A stretch of 64,000 nucleotides of DNA. Source: Jacaranda mimosifolia (lineage: Eukaryota; Streptophyta; Magnoliopsida; Lamiales; Bignoniaceae). Below the pieces are notes generated by a model. The model had not been told where the DNA came from. It saw nothing but the letters and a program-made list of their open reading frames with translations, and ran no database searches. Below, piece by piece: positions 35,361-46,390 of this stretch (positions within the stretch are counted from its first letter, which is position 1; each line of letters begins with the position of its first letter). Position numbers and translations under genes: made by a program. Where the stretch lies: assembly GCA_018894105.1 (NCBI GenBank), contig CM032128.1, positions 28,853,299 to 28,917,298 on the forward strand. Reading direction: 5' to 3'.

Positions 35361-38300
35361 ATGGTGGTAACCCTGGAAATAGCCAACTTCGAGGTCAGAA
35401 AGATATTGATCGACAATGGCAGCTCCTTGAACATCATGTTCTTGTCCACATTGAACAGAATGAAACTGTGGGAACTAAAGTTTGATTCAGTCAAAACACC
35501 GTTGGTCGAATTTGGTGGGTCCGAGATCATCCCAAAAGGATCTATCAACCTCTCCACAACATTTGGACAAGGTCCCCAGAGCAAAACCTTGATGCTAAAC
35601 TATTTGGTGGTCGATATTCCATTCGCATTCAACGTCATCATTGGTCGACCAGCCCTAAACGACTTTAGGGCCATCGTCTCCACTTACCACATGAAGATTA
35701 AGTTCCCGACCCCAGCAGAAGTAGGAGAACTCTTATGCAACCTCAATGACGCATGGTGCTGTTACACTATTTCCATCGAGTCCAATGAACAGAAGAAACG
35801 ACCTCAGCTGAAGCCTTCGGGGGACGCCCCTGTAGCGAAACCTGATGAGGAACCTTCATCTAAGAAGAGAAAGTTGGAAGACACCCGAGTCGAGCCCATC
35901 GGGGAGTTCAAAACAATAGAAGTCGAACCTGAAAACCTTGACAAAACCACTCGGGTCGGAAGTGATATGGGCGACCGCTTGGAATGCCTCATGGTCGATT
36001 TTCTTCGATGAAACATTGATGTGTTCGCTTGGAAAGCTGCTGATCTCCAAGGAATCGACCCAAATGTCATCGTCCATCGACTCAATGTGGACCCCACTCA
36101 CAAGCCAGTAAGGCAAAAGACAAGAACCTTCAATGCTGAGAGGTCCCAAATCATCAAGGAGGAGATCAACAAGCTTTTAGAAGCATGATATATTGTAGAA
36201 ATTCAGTACCCCTCTTGGCTTTGTAATGTTGTACTCGTCCCTAAGAATGAGGAAAAATGGCAAATGTATAACGAGTTCACTGATTTAAATAAAGCTTGCC
36301 CGAAGGATCCTTATCCCTTACCTCGTATAGATTTATTAGTAGGTTCTACTGCTCGGTGTGAATTGTTGAGCATAATGGATGCCTTCCAAGGCTATTATCA
36401 AATATTTATAGCACCCGAGGACTGGGACAATACCTCTTTCGTCATCCCCAATGGAGTATATTGCTTTTTAGTTATGCCCTTGAGGCTCAAAAATACGGGA
36501 GCAACGTACCAAAGATTGGTTAGCTTTATGTTCAAGAATGAAATTGACAGATCGATTGAGGTCTACGTCGATGACATGATTGTCAAAACTGAAAGGGCCG
36601 AGGACCACCTAGTCGATCTCGACCACACCTTCTCCATATTAAGGGCCTTCGGCATAAAGCTCAACCTCAACAAGTGCACATTTGGAGTACAAGGGGGCAA
36701 GTTCCTTGGGTGTATGGTCAGTCAAAGAGGGATCGAGGCAAACCCACAGAAGATCCAAGCAATTCTGGACATTGCCCCACCTCGCACGGTTTGAGATGTC
36801 CAACGCTTGGTCGGCAAGATCATAGCCCTAGGCAGGTTCATAGCATGCCTGGCCGATAAGAGCCTACCTGTCTTCAAAATACTCAGAAATGCCAAGAAAT
36901 CAAGGTTTCAGTAGACTCAGCATTTGCGACCAGGCCTTGGTAGAGATCAAGCAATACTTGTCTTCGCCGCCTATGCTCGCCAAACCCGAGCTGGGAGAAG
37001 TGCTACAACTTTATCTAGTTGTATCTACTGCATCAATCAGTTCAGTACTGACATCGACAAGAGAAGGGACACACAGTCCTATGTATTATTGCAGCAAGGC
37101 TTTGCACGGGCCCGAACATAATTATTTGAAGATCAAGAAATTTGCCCTCGCCCTCGTTACGGCAGCCCGAAAGTTACGACCTTACTTCCAGTCCCATGTG
37201 TTCGTGGTGTTGACAAATCAACCATTAAAGCAGGTGTTGTTGAAGCCCGACACTTCGGGTCGACTCACCAAATGGGCCATCGAGCTCGGGGAGTTTGACA
37301 TCACATTCCAGCCACAGACGGCCATAAAAGCACAAGTCTTGGCCGACTTCATCGCCGAAAGACTTGACCTGCCGAACCAAATCGTTAAGAACTCATCAGT
37401 ATGGACACTGCACGTCGATGGTTCGGCAACCTCTTCAGGAGGCGGAATAGGTGTCTCTCTTCGTTCCCCACTTGCCGAGGAATATGACTTTACAATGAAA
37501 CTCGACTTCCCGATTACCAACAATGAAGCCGAGTATGAAGCTCTCATCGCTGGAATGAACATGGCAGTAGCCCGGGGTGTCGAGCAGCTTGTAGCGACCA
37601 CAGACTCCCAGCTGGTCGCGGAGCAGGTCAAAGGTAATTTCGAAGCCAAGGAGACCAAAATGACCCAATACCTGACTGAAGTAAGGCAATTGCAACAGTC
37701 ATTCAAAAGTTTCACCCTGAGTCAGGTCCCCCGAATAGAGAATGAGTGAGCATACGCACTTTTAAAGCTGGCTAGCTCGACGAAAGGAACCCGGGAAAGA
37801 ACCATAACGTTCTTGGTGGCTAACAAACCTTGTATTCAAACATTCGATCACACTTTCATCGGATGGGTCGAAGAGACAGCTCCATCCTGGCAAGACCCAA
37901 TCAAGTTGTACCTGAGTTAGGGGACCACCCCCGATGACGAGAAGAAAGCCCGCAGGATTAGAGGGCAGGCGGCCAAGTTTGCCCTCGACGATCATGGACA
38001 GCTCTACAGGAGGTCGATATCAGGATCCCTACTTAAATGCCTAACACCCGAAGAGGCAAACCAAGTGCTGCAAGAGATTCACGCCGGCATCTGTGGCAAC
38101 TATTCCAGTGGTCCGTCCTTAGCACACAAAGTTGTCCGTTATGATTATTTTTGGCCCACCTTATTACAAGACTCAGTCGACTTCTCTAGAAAATGCCCGT
38201 TGTGCCAAATCCACTCGAACATACCGCACCAACCAGCTGTATCGATGGTCAACATTCAGATCACATAGTCATTCGACCAATGGGGGATCGATATAGTTTG

Positions 38301-39117
38301 ATCTCTCTCAAAGACATCGAGCCAGCGTAAGTTTATCATAGTGGCGGTCGAATACTTCACCAAATGGGTGGAAGCCAAAACAGTTCTGAAAACCACCGGT
38401 GCGGCCATAAAGAGTTTCATTTGGAAGAATGTAATCTGTCGATTTGATTTGTCTAAAGTCTTAATCTCGGATAATAACACTCAGTTTCAAAGTAAGAACA
38501 TGAGAAAATGGTGGGGAGCCTTGGGAATCACCCAACACTTCACGTCGATGGGAAATCCCTAGGCTAATGGTCAGACCGAGATCACAAATAGAACAGTTAT
38601 CGACTACCTCAAAGCTCGAATAATAGGGACAGGGGCTAGTTGGGCAGACGACCTCCCAGGGGTGCTTTGGGCATACAGGACCACACCTCGAATAGCCATG
38701 GGCCGCAGCCCGTACAACTTAGTCTACGGATCTGAAGCAGTAATTCCGTCTAAACTAATCCAGCACACCGCTCGAGTAATTCACTATAATCCGGTCAGAA
38801 ACTCGATGGAGAGAACCCTGGACCTAATCACTATTGACGAACTACGCCACACAGCTTACAATACAATGCAGCGATACCGGTCCAAAATGGCGGAACGTTA
38901 CAACAAAACAGTACGACCCCGGTCATTCAAGATTGGCGACCTAGTCCTAAAAAAAGTGGAGGTATCAAAGAATGTGGGAAAACTCGATCCAAAGTGGGAA
39001 GGACCTTATTCAGTGATCAAAATGTCAAAAAATAATGCATACCGACTAGCGGACACGGCAAGTAACGAATTGCCACAACCTTGGAATGCCATAAACCTAA
39101 AAAAGTTTTATGTATAA
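35361..39117 (+). pseudogene. pol region of element 1 (PR, RT, RNase H x2, integrase)
   Basis: Aspartic protease at about 35361-35740 with IDNGSS (DNG in place of the usual DTG/DSG, common in this lineage) and IIGRPALNDF. Reverse transcriptase about 36020-36790 with KACPKDPYPLP, SIMDAFQGYYQI and YVDDMIVKTE. First RNase H about 36900-37350. Archaeal-type RNase H about 37400-37745 with HVDGSAT, NEAEYEAL and TTDSQLV. Integrase with an HHCC zinc region (38080-38220) and DDE core: GIDIV, ISDNNTQF near 38466, GQTEITNR near 38572. Stops include 36009, about 36187, 36793 and 37747, one within the GIDIV-S step and one in GNP-ANGQTE, plus a frameshift near 36890. Not functional. Confidence 0.9.
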
Positions 39118-40173
39118 ATGGCCATTGGCTTTCTTTGTACTACCCACCAGCAATAAAAGCTACGACACACATCGGAAACATAATATTTGCATAAATCATT
39201 TCCTTGTAATTGACCCCGTAGTCGACTAAACAGGCTATGAGTCGCCAAGATTAACCAATCGACCCCGTAGTCGACCAAGCGGGCTATGAGCTGCCAAGAC
39301 TATACAGTCGACCCCGTAGTCGATTAAACAGGCTATGAGTCGCCAAGACTAACCAGTCGACCCTGTAGTCGACCAAGCGGGCTATAAGTTGCCAAGACTA
39401 AACAGTCGACCCCATAGTCGATTAAACAGGCTATAGCCGCCAAGACTAACTAGTCGACCCCGTAGTCGACCAAGCGGGCTATGAGCCGCCAAGACTAAAC
39501 AGTCAACCTTGTAGTCGACTAAACAGGCTATGAGCTGCCAAGACAAACCAATCGACCCCGTAGTCGACCAAGCGGGCTATGAGCCGCCAAGACAAACCAG
39601 TCGACCCCATAGTCGACCAAGCGGGCCCTGGACCACCAAACTAGGCTTCTCAGCCATTTCTCTATCGTCGACCCGGACGTCGGCCACACCGTTTTAGGTT
39701 TGCTAAGTCGAAGTCCCTGAACCCATACTAACTAGTCGACCTCGTTGCCGTCAGATTATGGCAAGTTTATTATTCAATTATTGGATGATTACCTAAAAAT
39801 CTACCATCGAGTGATTACTTCACCTAACCATGCAATCCGTACAGTGGTCTGCAATTCTAAAAGTTGACGACTTTCTCAAGTAAATCGCGCCCACCGTATG
39901 GCGGTTTACCATATCACCTTAGTTATATTGTGAATTATTCATGATCTACTCGACAAGGTCCTTGAATTAATCTTAACTAAGTGCAAGAGCCATATGTGCA
40001 ACAAAATAAAGACAGTTAAGGTCAAAAAGACAGCAAAACTTGCCAAAAGAAACGCAAAACGTTCGTTGGCACAAGAGCCAAAATGAAATCAACCAAAGTA
40101 CAACACCTTATCGAGGCACTTCCATTTTACATCAGGAAAAAGAAAAAGATGCAATAACTAGATAGCAACAGGC
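39118..40173. other. 3' untranslated spacer of element 1
   Basis: Lies between the integrase stop and the antisense gene and contains the 49-bp array (39212-39651). The rest shows no coding. Confidence 0.6.
39212..39651. repeat. 49-bp tandem array, 9 copies with 98-bp higher order
   Basis: Copies start at 39212, 39261, 39310, 39359, 39408, 39456, 39505, 39554 and 39603 with GACCCCGTAGTCGAC or a close variant. Two unit types mostly alternate, one with TAAACAGGCTATGAGTCGCC and one with CAAGCGGGCTATGAGCYGCC, which gives a 98-bp higher-order period. The last two copies are both of the second type. Confidence 0.9.
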
Positions 40174-42678
40174 TCAGCTCGATCCAGCACCCTCATCACC
40201 ACTCGCTCGAGCACCCTCCTCAATGGCTTGCTCAAGTTCGTCACTTGAAGGGATGGCTATTGTTGTGGGCTCTAGTAGGGCAACAGCAATAGGCTCAACA
40301 GCAGTCGCCAGTCGAGATGGAGTAGCCGCATCGTTGAGGAATCGCTTGTCTGGAGCAAAGAAATATGCTGCTACGTCGACCACCTCCTCCTTGACGTCGA
40401 ACGCGAAGTCGCCGGTGAACTCAAACTCCTGGGCGACAGCCTTCAACCTTTACTCGACCTCGGCTCGCCTCCTCTGTTCATTTGTTAACGAGGTCGGTGG
40501 CGGAGCCTTCGCGACACCCTTCGCTACAGTAGCCTCGATGCCCATGCCCTCTGCCCCATCGTCGTCCTCCGAATAGGGCTATAACTGCTCATCGAGCAAG
40601 TGGCTGAGGCGATGTCTATCTTCTGGTCGGAAGGCGTAGCCCAGAAATTGCAGCTGCTTAAGAGCCTTGTCGAAGGAATTGCGGGCGTCGTCTAGAGCGA
40701 ACACAATGCTCGCATCCTGGAATGTAGGGCTCAACATGAACTGCTGCACCGCCTACGTATTAGCGGCAGTATGCGGTAGAACTCAGCCAGAGCCTCGTCC
40801 AAACCAGCATTCTAGCCCGCGGTTCAACCAGAATTGAAGGCGACCTACCCATCCAACCGCACCTTCTTCAGCGACTCGTCCATCTTTGTCCTCTCCTGGA
40901 CAAAGGCAACCAGCTAGTCATCCCTCAATTGAAGTTGTTTATTCAGCTCCTCGATCTGTTTGGCGAGCTCGTTGACCCTCATTTGTGAAGACTCCAGTTG
41001 AGCCTTCAGAGTCTCCGTGTCCCCGCTAGTGTCCAGCTGCCCCCAATCAGCTAGGGCCAGCTCCGACCTCCTATAGAAGTTATACCCCAGTTGGCCGACC
41101 TGAGAGACAACGCTGTTAGATAATCAACCAAGCATACAGTAACATAATAGGCTCGGAGAAAACCTTACCATGTTGGCGTGATAAGCCAACGCCCGCTGAG
41201 CAGCGTCTTGGCTTAACCCCATTAATTTTTTCTGGTCGGCCAAGAACTGACCAGCCATAAGCACTTTGAGCGGAGCCACCCCTGATTGCCTAGCTGTCTC
41301 CATGGAAAGAGTGTTATGCACGATCATGCCCTGCTCAGCCCCAAACCTGGGCGAGGGCAATTTTGGCAGTTGGAACAAAACATCATCCCCTTGGTCACCG
41401 AACAGGTCGTCTCCCGTCTGTAGGCTCGACCCCGCGGCTTTCCCCTTCCCCTTCTCGATTGCAACCCTCTTTGGAGCAGTTCCTTCTTGCTCCACCATTG
41501 CTCTCTTACCCCAACCCGCAGGGCTGCTGCCTATAGTTGCGATGGGTCGAGCTGGAGATGGTGTTGGTGAAGGTATTGGCGTCACGGCTTCAAGGCGAGG
41601 TGCCTCGATCACAGCGGCCACTCGATGAGCCGCAGTAGCCTGACGGCACTGTTGGTTCCTCTCCACTCTCGCCAAAGCCTCGGCCCTCGACCAGTTCATA
41701 ATTTCCTCGTGATCTGCCAAAACAGCAAAATAGCAAAGATCAAAATCGACGACAAGGATGGAAAAACAACAAATTAAAAGAAGTACAGTCTACCTAGTCG
41801 ATCATCTGCAAGCAAATTTAGCAGAGTTGGTGATAACCCAGCCAATACCAAATTCCTCTCCTCGATAAACATCGAGGCTTCCATTTGGCTAAATTTGGCC
41901 AGGTCCCAAATGAAGGTGTTGGGCCAGGTCGAGGTAAGGTTACCTGGTATTTCGACATGCCCCATCCACCAGCCCCGAGCAATATTGAAACCCCCAGCGA
42001 CCCGAACAAACAAATACCATTTTTTCCACTCTTGCCCATAAGAGGAAGCTAGGGTTACAAGGAATTTACGGCGCGGTCGAGCAGTCAAGTAGTAGTAGCC
42101 CGACTCGTCGGTGCTACCCGACTTGCGGGACATTGGAAGATGAAAAAGGTTTGAAAAGTTGTCAAAGCTGATAGGCTGGTCGAATAGGTGCATTAAGACA
42201 ATAAAGTTGTAGATGGTCGAGAAACAATTGGGAAGTAACTGGGTTATACATATCTGCAGGCCCCTGAGCAGGTCGACCATCTGAGCACTTAAAGGAAACC
42301 TAAGACCACATCTAAAGACACCATCGAAAATAGTGATACAACTTACGAGAGGACGGTGCATTCGACCAGAGGCCCCAAGGGTCAGTAGTTCGTATTTAGT
42401 AGGAATATGGTATAACTGCCTAAGACGTCTTAAGTCGACAGGGTTGATGGTTGACATAATCTCGCTATAATGATCAGGGGTGAGGGAGGAACCTGACTGG
42501 GCCCCACTTCATCCCCCCCGCGGTTGCCGCTCGAGCTACTGGAGCTCGAGCTGCTAGAGCTGGAACTGTCACTCAAAGACTTATTTGACTCCCCCGATGA
42601 ACCCGCAAGCCTATCAGACTGGGTAGCCTCACTATCTCCCCCTCAACTACTCTCCGAAGTAGATAAACCCAACATCAT
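40174..42678 (-). pseudogene. Antisense spliced gene of element 1 (Transposase_28-like plus coiled coil)
   Basis: Runs opposite to gag-pol. Exon 1 (about 42678 to 41774) starts with a Ser-rich stretch after ATG 42678, then a domain with RRLRQLYHIP, HRPLVSCITIFDGVF, WKKWYLFVRVAGGF, HVEIPGN and WPNTFIWDLAKFSQMEAS. This resembles the 'putative gypsy-type transposon' domain that occurs in antisense ORFs of plant Tat elements. A GT donor follows ATCGACTAG. Exon 2 (about 41720 to 41170) carries FQLPKLPSPRFG and LMAGQFLADQKKLMGLSQ and ends AACATG|GTAAGG. Later exons encode a Glu/Gln/Leu-rich coiled coil and end with AIPSSDELEQAIEEG at TGA/TAG 40174. Stops and one frameshift near 42470 break it. Its function is unknown. 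The element 2 copy shows the same parts. Confidence 0.75.
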
Positions 42679-43015
42679 ATCAAGAAAGCTAAAGGGCGTT
42701 GAAAAGAAAGAAAAGAAGTACTTACTGAATCGAAGAACTAAAAGCATAAAGTATTAGCAGCGAATGCGGTTGACTAGGCGCTCAACCAGATGCTAAGGCA
42801 GTAAAAATAAAAATGTTTATTTTAACAACGGATATTTATGGCCATGAGTAGCGCGGGAATCCCAGCAGTTGTAATAACGTAGTAACCGCCGCGCCACGAC
42901 GTAACCGCTCATTAAATGCACCAAACCCGGGTCAATTTTTGAAAACCTGGTCGATTCTTGTAACTGTCCATCAAGCTACTTCCCAACGCTTCTCGTCGAC
43001 CCCTCATTCAGCCTT

Positions 43016-43028
43016 GGGAAGTGAAGGG
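43016..43028 (+). other. Polypurine tract of element 1
   Basis: GGGAAGTGAAGGG lies 5 bp before the 3' LTR, where plus-strand synthesis would be primed. Confidence 0.6.
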
Positions 43029-43033
43029 CCTCA

Positions 43034-43727
43034 TGATATGGGATGGCCCAAGTAGTTCGGCCCAAACCATGTGGGCCCAAATATACAGCGCCAGGCCCAG
43101 TCTTGCATCCGTGGCCCATGGGCGCGATCGACCTAAGTTGACCTTTGTGCTCAACCCATGCCACTAATCCACTCCCAGAGCATTGTCAAGTCGACCTTGG
43201 GATCGACCAGAGAGGTCGGAATAGTGCGGTACCACCTCTGCCGCATTAAATGCACTGACAGGCTGCATGCCTTCGCATTAATGGCGCATGCCGCCCCATT
43301 ACCGCCTGACGCGGCAGGCACTTTAACAGTATACTATATTGCCCTAGAACCTAGGGAGACAACCACCTGGAATAGCACAGTGAGGGGAGATGACTAATTG
43401 CCCCTCATACAAGGACAAAGGCCCTCTTTAGACATCAAGGGCATCACAGACAAATCCCCAAGTAGAAAGGGCTATAAATACCCCCATTTCCAGCCCTTAA
43501 AAGGTATGTTCTAATATATAGAAAAAGCCCCCACTTTGTCGCTCTCATTATCTGGTCGATCTGTATTAACTTGAGCGTCGGAGTGCTTTAGCCGAGAGCA
43601 TCTCGGCTAGCCTGAAGTTTGCTAAGTGATTGCAGGACTCAACCTATTCACAACCGAAAATCGACCACACAGGTCGAACCTCACCCAGAATTCCCTTCGA
43701 TTCATCCTCCAATGGATCGAACCCTCA
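43034..43727 (+). repeat. 3' LTR of element 1
   Basis: 694 bp, TGATATGGG...CCCTCA, with TATAAATA at 43473-43480. It is clearly homologous to the 5' LTR. Differences are concentrated in the first half and are mostly C/T and G/A. Confidence 0.9.
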
Positions 43728-44925
43728 TCGGGCCTCATTGTTTCGTAATCTTGATTCGCGAATAACATTGCAGATGCCAGATGGGCATAGCCGCATTGGC
43801 TATAGAATCGAGTAGGTTCATGATTGATTAACAAATTGGATCATATTGGACTGTAGGACCGTTGGATTATTGGAAAATTGATCGTCCTATTATTGGATTT
43901 AATTTTCAGTAATCGATAATTTTAAAAAATCATTTTACTTTGTGAAAATCGTTTGAATCGGCGGTTGAATTGCTTCAGTTTATTTCAACCGGACCGATTT
44001 ATTTTTTCATCCTTTTCTTTTATTCATATTACAATTAAAGATTTGCTTCTCCTTTTTTACTTAAAATCCAAATAACAAAGAATGAGATACAAGCCACAAG
44101 GCATACATGCTAAAATACCAACCAAAAAGACCCAAAATTGAAATTCTGAAGTTATGATTTGTAAATTTGAACAATATAATTTATGCTTTTTGTGTCTTGC
44201 TTATTTTGAATAATGAATTATTTTTTGTATCTACTTGCACCATAAGAGTTAAAATTAATAGTTTTGGCATTTTTATGTTTTATTTTTGAAATTTTATTAG
44301 TCCTTAAATAATATATAAATACATCTATTATATAATTATGATATCACGATTTAATTACGTTTCAATTATAATTCGACCAACGATTGAATCAGTAAATCGT
44401 AAATCAATATTTTTTTTCATTTCAATGAGCCATCCTATTTTTCTAATATGAGTCTCATCTTACTTTACACCATTTTGAATTTATCGTTGTTCTTATATAT
44501 TTGGATTATGAAATTTAGTGAAAAGAAAAAATATATATAAAAGCATAAAGATACAAAGGTTAAAGCAAAAATAATTTATTTTTATTTTTTCACTAAAATA
44601 CAAGATTCTAAATAGGGTTAGTAAAATTTCTTTCTGTATGCTTGATGACCATGGAGATGTAAAAGGAAAAGTATTTGATCTCACAAGAATTAGCAAATTC
44701 TTCCGTCTAATTACTAATATGTTGTCATCTTATGCCTTTCAAATTAAGAAAAATTTAAGGTAATTCTTTCAATTAATTGTTCCAAATCTTACATTGTCTA
44801 TAAATTTAAGCTAAAAATCGTTCGGTCGAACTTATAAAATATCTTAGACTGTTTAATACAATTTATTTTTTTAGATTAGAGTTTTTTGTAGTTGTCCAAA
44901 TAGAACAATATGTGCTTGTAATCCA
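43728..44925. other. AT-rich intergenic DNA
   Basis: No supportable gene. Segments such as ACCGTTGGATTATTGG and CAACCGGACCGATTT look like repeat debris, but no ends could be defined. Confidence 0.45.
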
Positions 44926-45201
44926 GGTAATGTTTGGATATGAATTATATGTTTTGGATTATGTGTTTTGGGAGAATGAGTTTTGGGAGTTGGGTTGGGG
45001 AATATGATGTATGTTTGTTTATGTTTTGGGAATAGTAAGAAAGTTATTTTGGAGAATTTTGGTATGTTTGTTTATGTTTTGGGAGGAGACAAATTCTATT
45101 GTAATAGTCAAATCAATGCTTTTTTGTTAGATTTTTAAGTTAAAAAGGGAATTGAGTGGTTTTTTATTGTTAGAATAATAATAAAATATGTATGATATAT
45201 A

Positions 45202-45988
45202 TGATGAGGGTGTAAATAGTTTAGGGGTAAGTTGGGCTAAAGTCCAATCCGATCAACCAGGTGACAGGTCGATAGAAGTGATTGATGATGTAATGGGGTC
45301 GAGTCCTGCAACCAATAGCAAACGTCAGGCTTGTCGAGGGGCCCTCGGCTAAGGCACTCCGATGCTCAAGTCAGTTTAATCGAGTAGAAGATATAGCAGC
45401 AGAGTGAGGGCTTTGCCATGATAAATGACATACCTTGCTGAAGGCTGGCAATAGGGTATTTATAGCCTTCTTGGTGTGATTGATATGTCTATGATGCCCT
45501 TGTTGCACAGAAAGGGCCTTTGTCCCTGCTTGAGGGCCTTTAAGTCTTATCCAACTCGTGTACTATTTAGGTAGCGCTATCCCCTATTCCCTAGGACAAG
45601 GAGGCACACCCTAGCCTGGTGTGGCAGAAAAGGTGGTACCGGTGGTGGCACGTGCCATTAATGAGGAGAAATGCCACCTATCAGAGTATTTAATATGACA
45701 GATTGAGATAAGTACTTGTCCGTGAGCCTTGTGCGTAAACTCCATTAGACAGAATGGTTCTTTGTCATATGCAAATATCTTTCAGGTTGAGTGTTGAATA
45801 TAGTAGCTTCGATCATAGTCAACCATAATTTGGTCAACATGGATGGTGGTTAAGGCCCAGAGTGGTCAGAAGTGGTCGGTAACATGGTTATATCGAGTTG
45901 GGCCTGGCATGCAATTAGGTTATCTCACATTGTATCCCTAGTCTGGTTGAGATTTATTGGGTTTGGTCTATTGGGCTACCCCATATCA
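45202..45988 (-). repeat. 3' LTR of element 2 (left)
   Basis: 787 bp. A TATAAATA box on the minus strand is intact at 45457-45464. It is shorter than the other LTR through deletions around 45700. A polypurine stretch (minus strand GAAAGTAAGGGAAA, 45993-46006) lies just inside it. Confidence 0.88.
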
Positions 45989-46390
45989 TGAGTTTCCCTT
46001 ACTTTCGAGTCCTGATCGAGATTATCGATGATGAGGATGTGGAGTAATTGATTCATAGAAACTGAATACGTTAGACGAAGGGTCTAGCATGTTGATAACA
46101 TTATGATTTCAGTGCATTTAATGCTAAAATTACATTGGGCCACGTGAAGCATCAGGCGACAGCTGTATAATAATTGTAATTGTTTGGGTTACCACTTATT
46201 GAGTCCTATAAATAGGTGTGTTGAGAATCCTCATTTTCACTTTTACAGCATTCTATGAGGCTAAGTCAATCGTTTTATTGCACCCACAACCAACTGCATT
46301 CTACTTTAAACTCCTAAACTGTGTAAGTCCTTCGAAATCCTTTGAGCGGGTTTTATTTTCATTGTACCTTGATCATATAGCACCGCCAAA

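Larger units (their letters stand above)
32828..43727 (+). mobile_element. Ty3/gypsy LTR retrotransposon 1 (Tat-like), about 10.9 kb
   Basis: Two ~695-bp LTRs (TG...CA), a primer-binding site, gag-pol in the order PR-RT-RNaseH-INT, an additional archaeal-type RNase H, no chromodomain seen, a tandem array after pol and an antisense gene before the 3' LTR. This layout is typical of the Tat/Ogre side of plant Ty3/gypsy elements. Many stops and frameshifts break gag-pol. The LTRs differ by several percent by eye, so the insertion is not recent. A GGCCT sequence precedes the 5' LTR and recurs 3 bp after the CA end of the 3' LTR, possibly the target duplication with a small end change. Confidence 0.9.

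Noticed and set aside
32823..43735. Perfect target duplication for LTR element 1
   Set aside because: The 5-mers directly at the LTR ends (GGCCT and TCGGG) differ. A GGCCT match is offset by 3 bp, so it is only a possibility.
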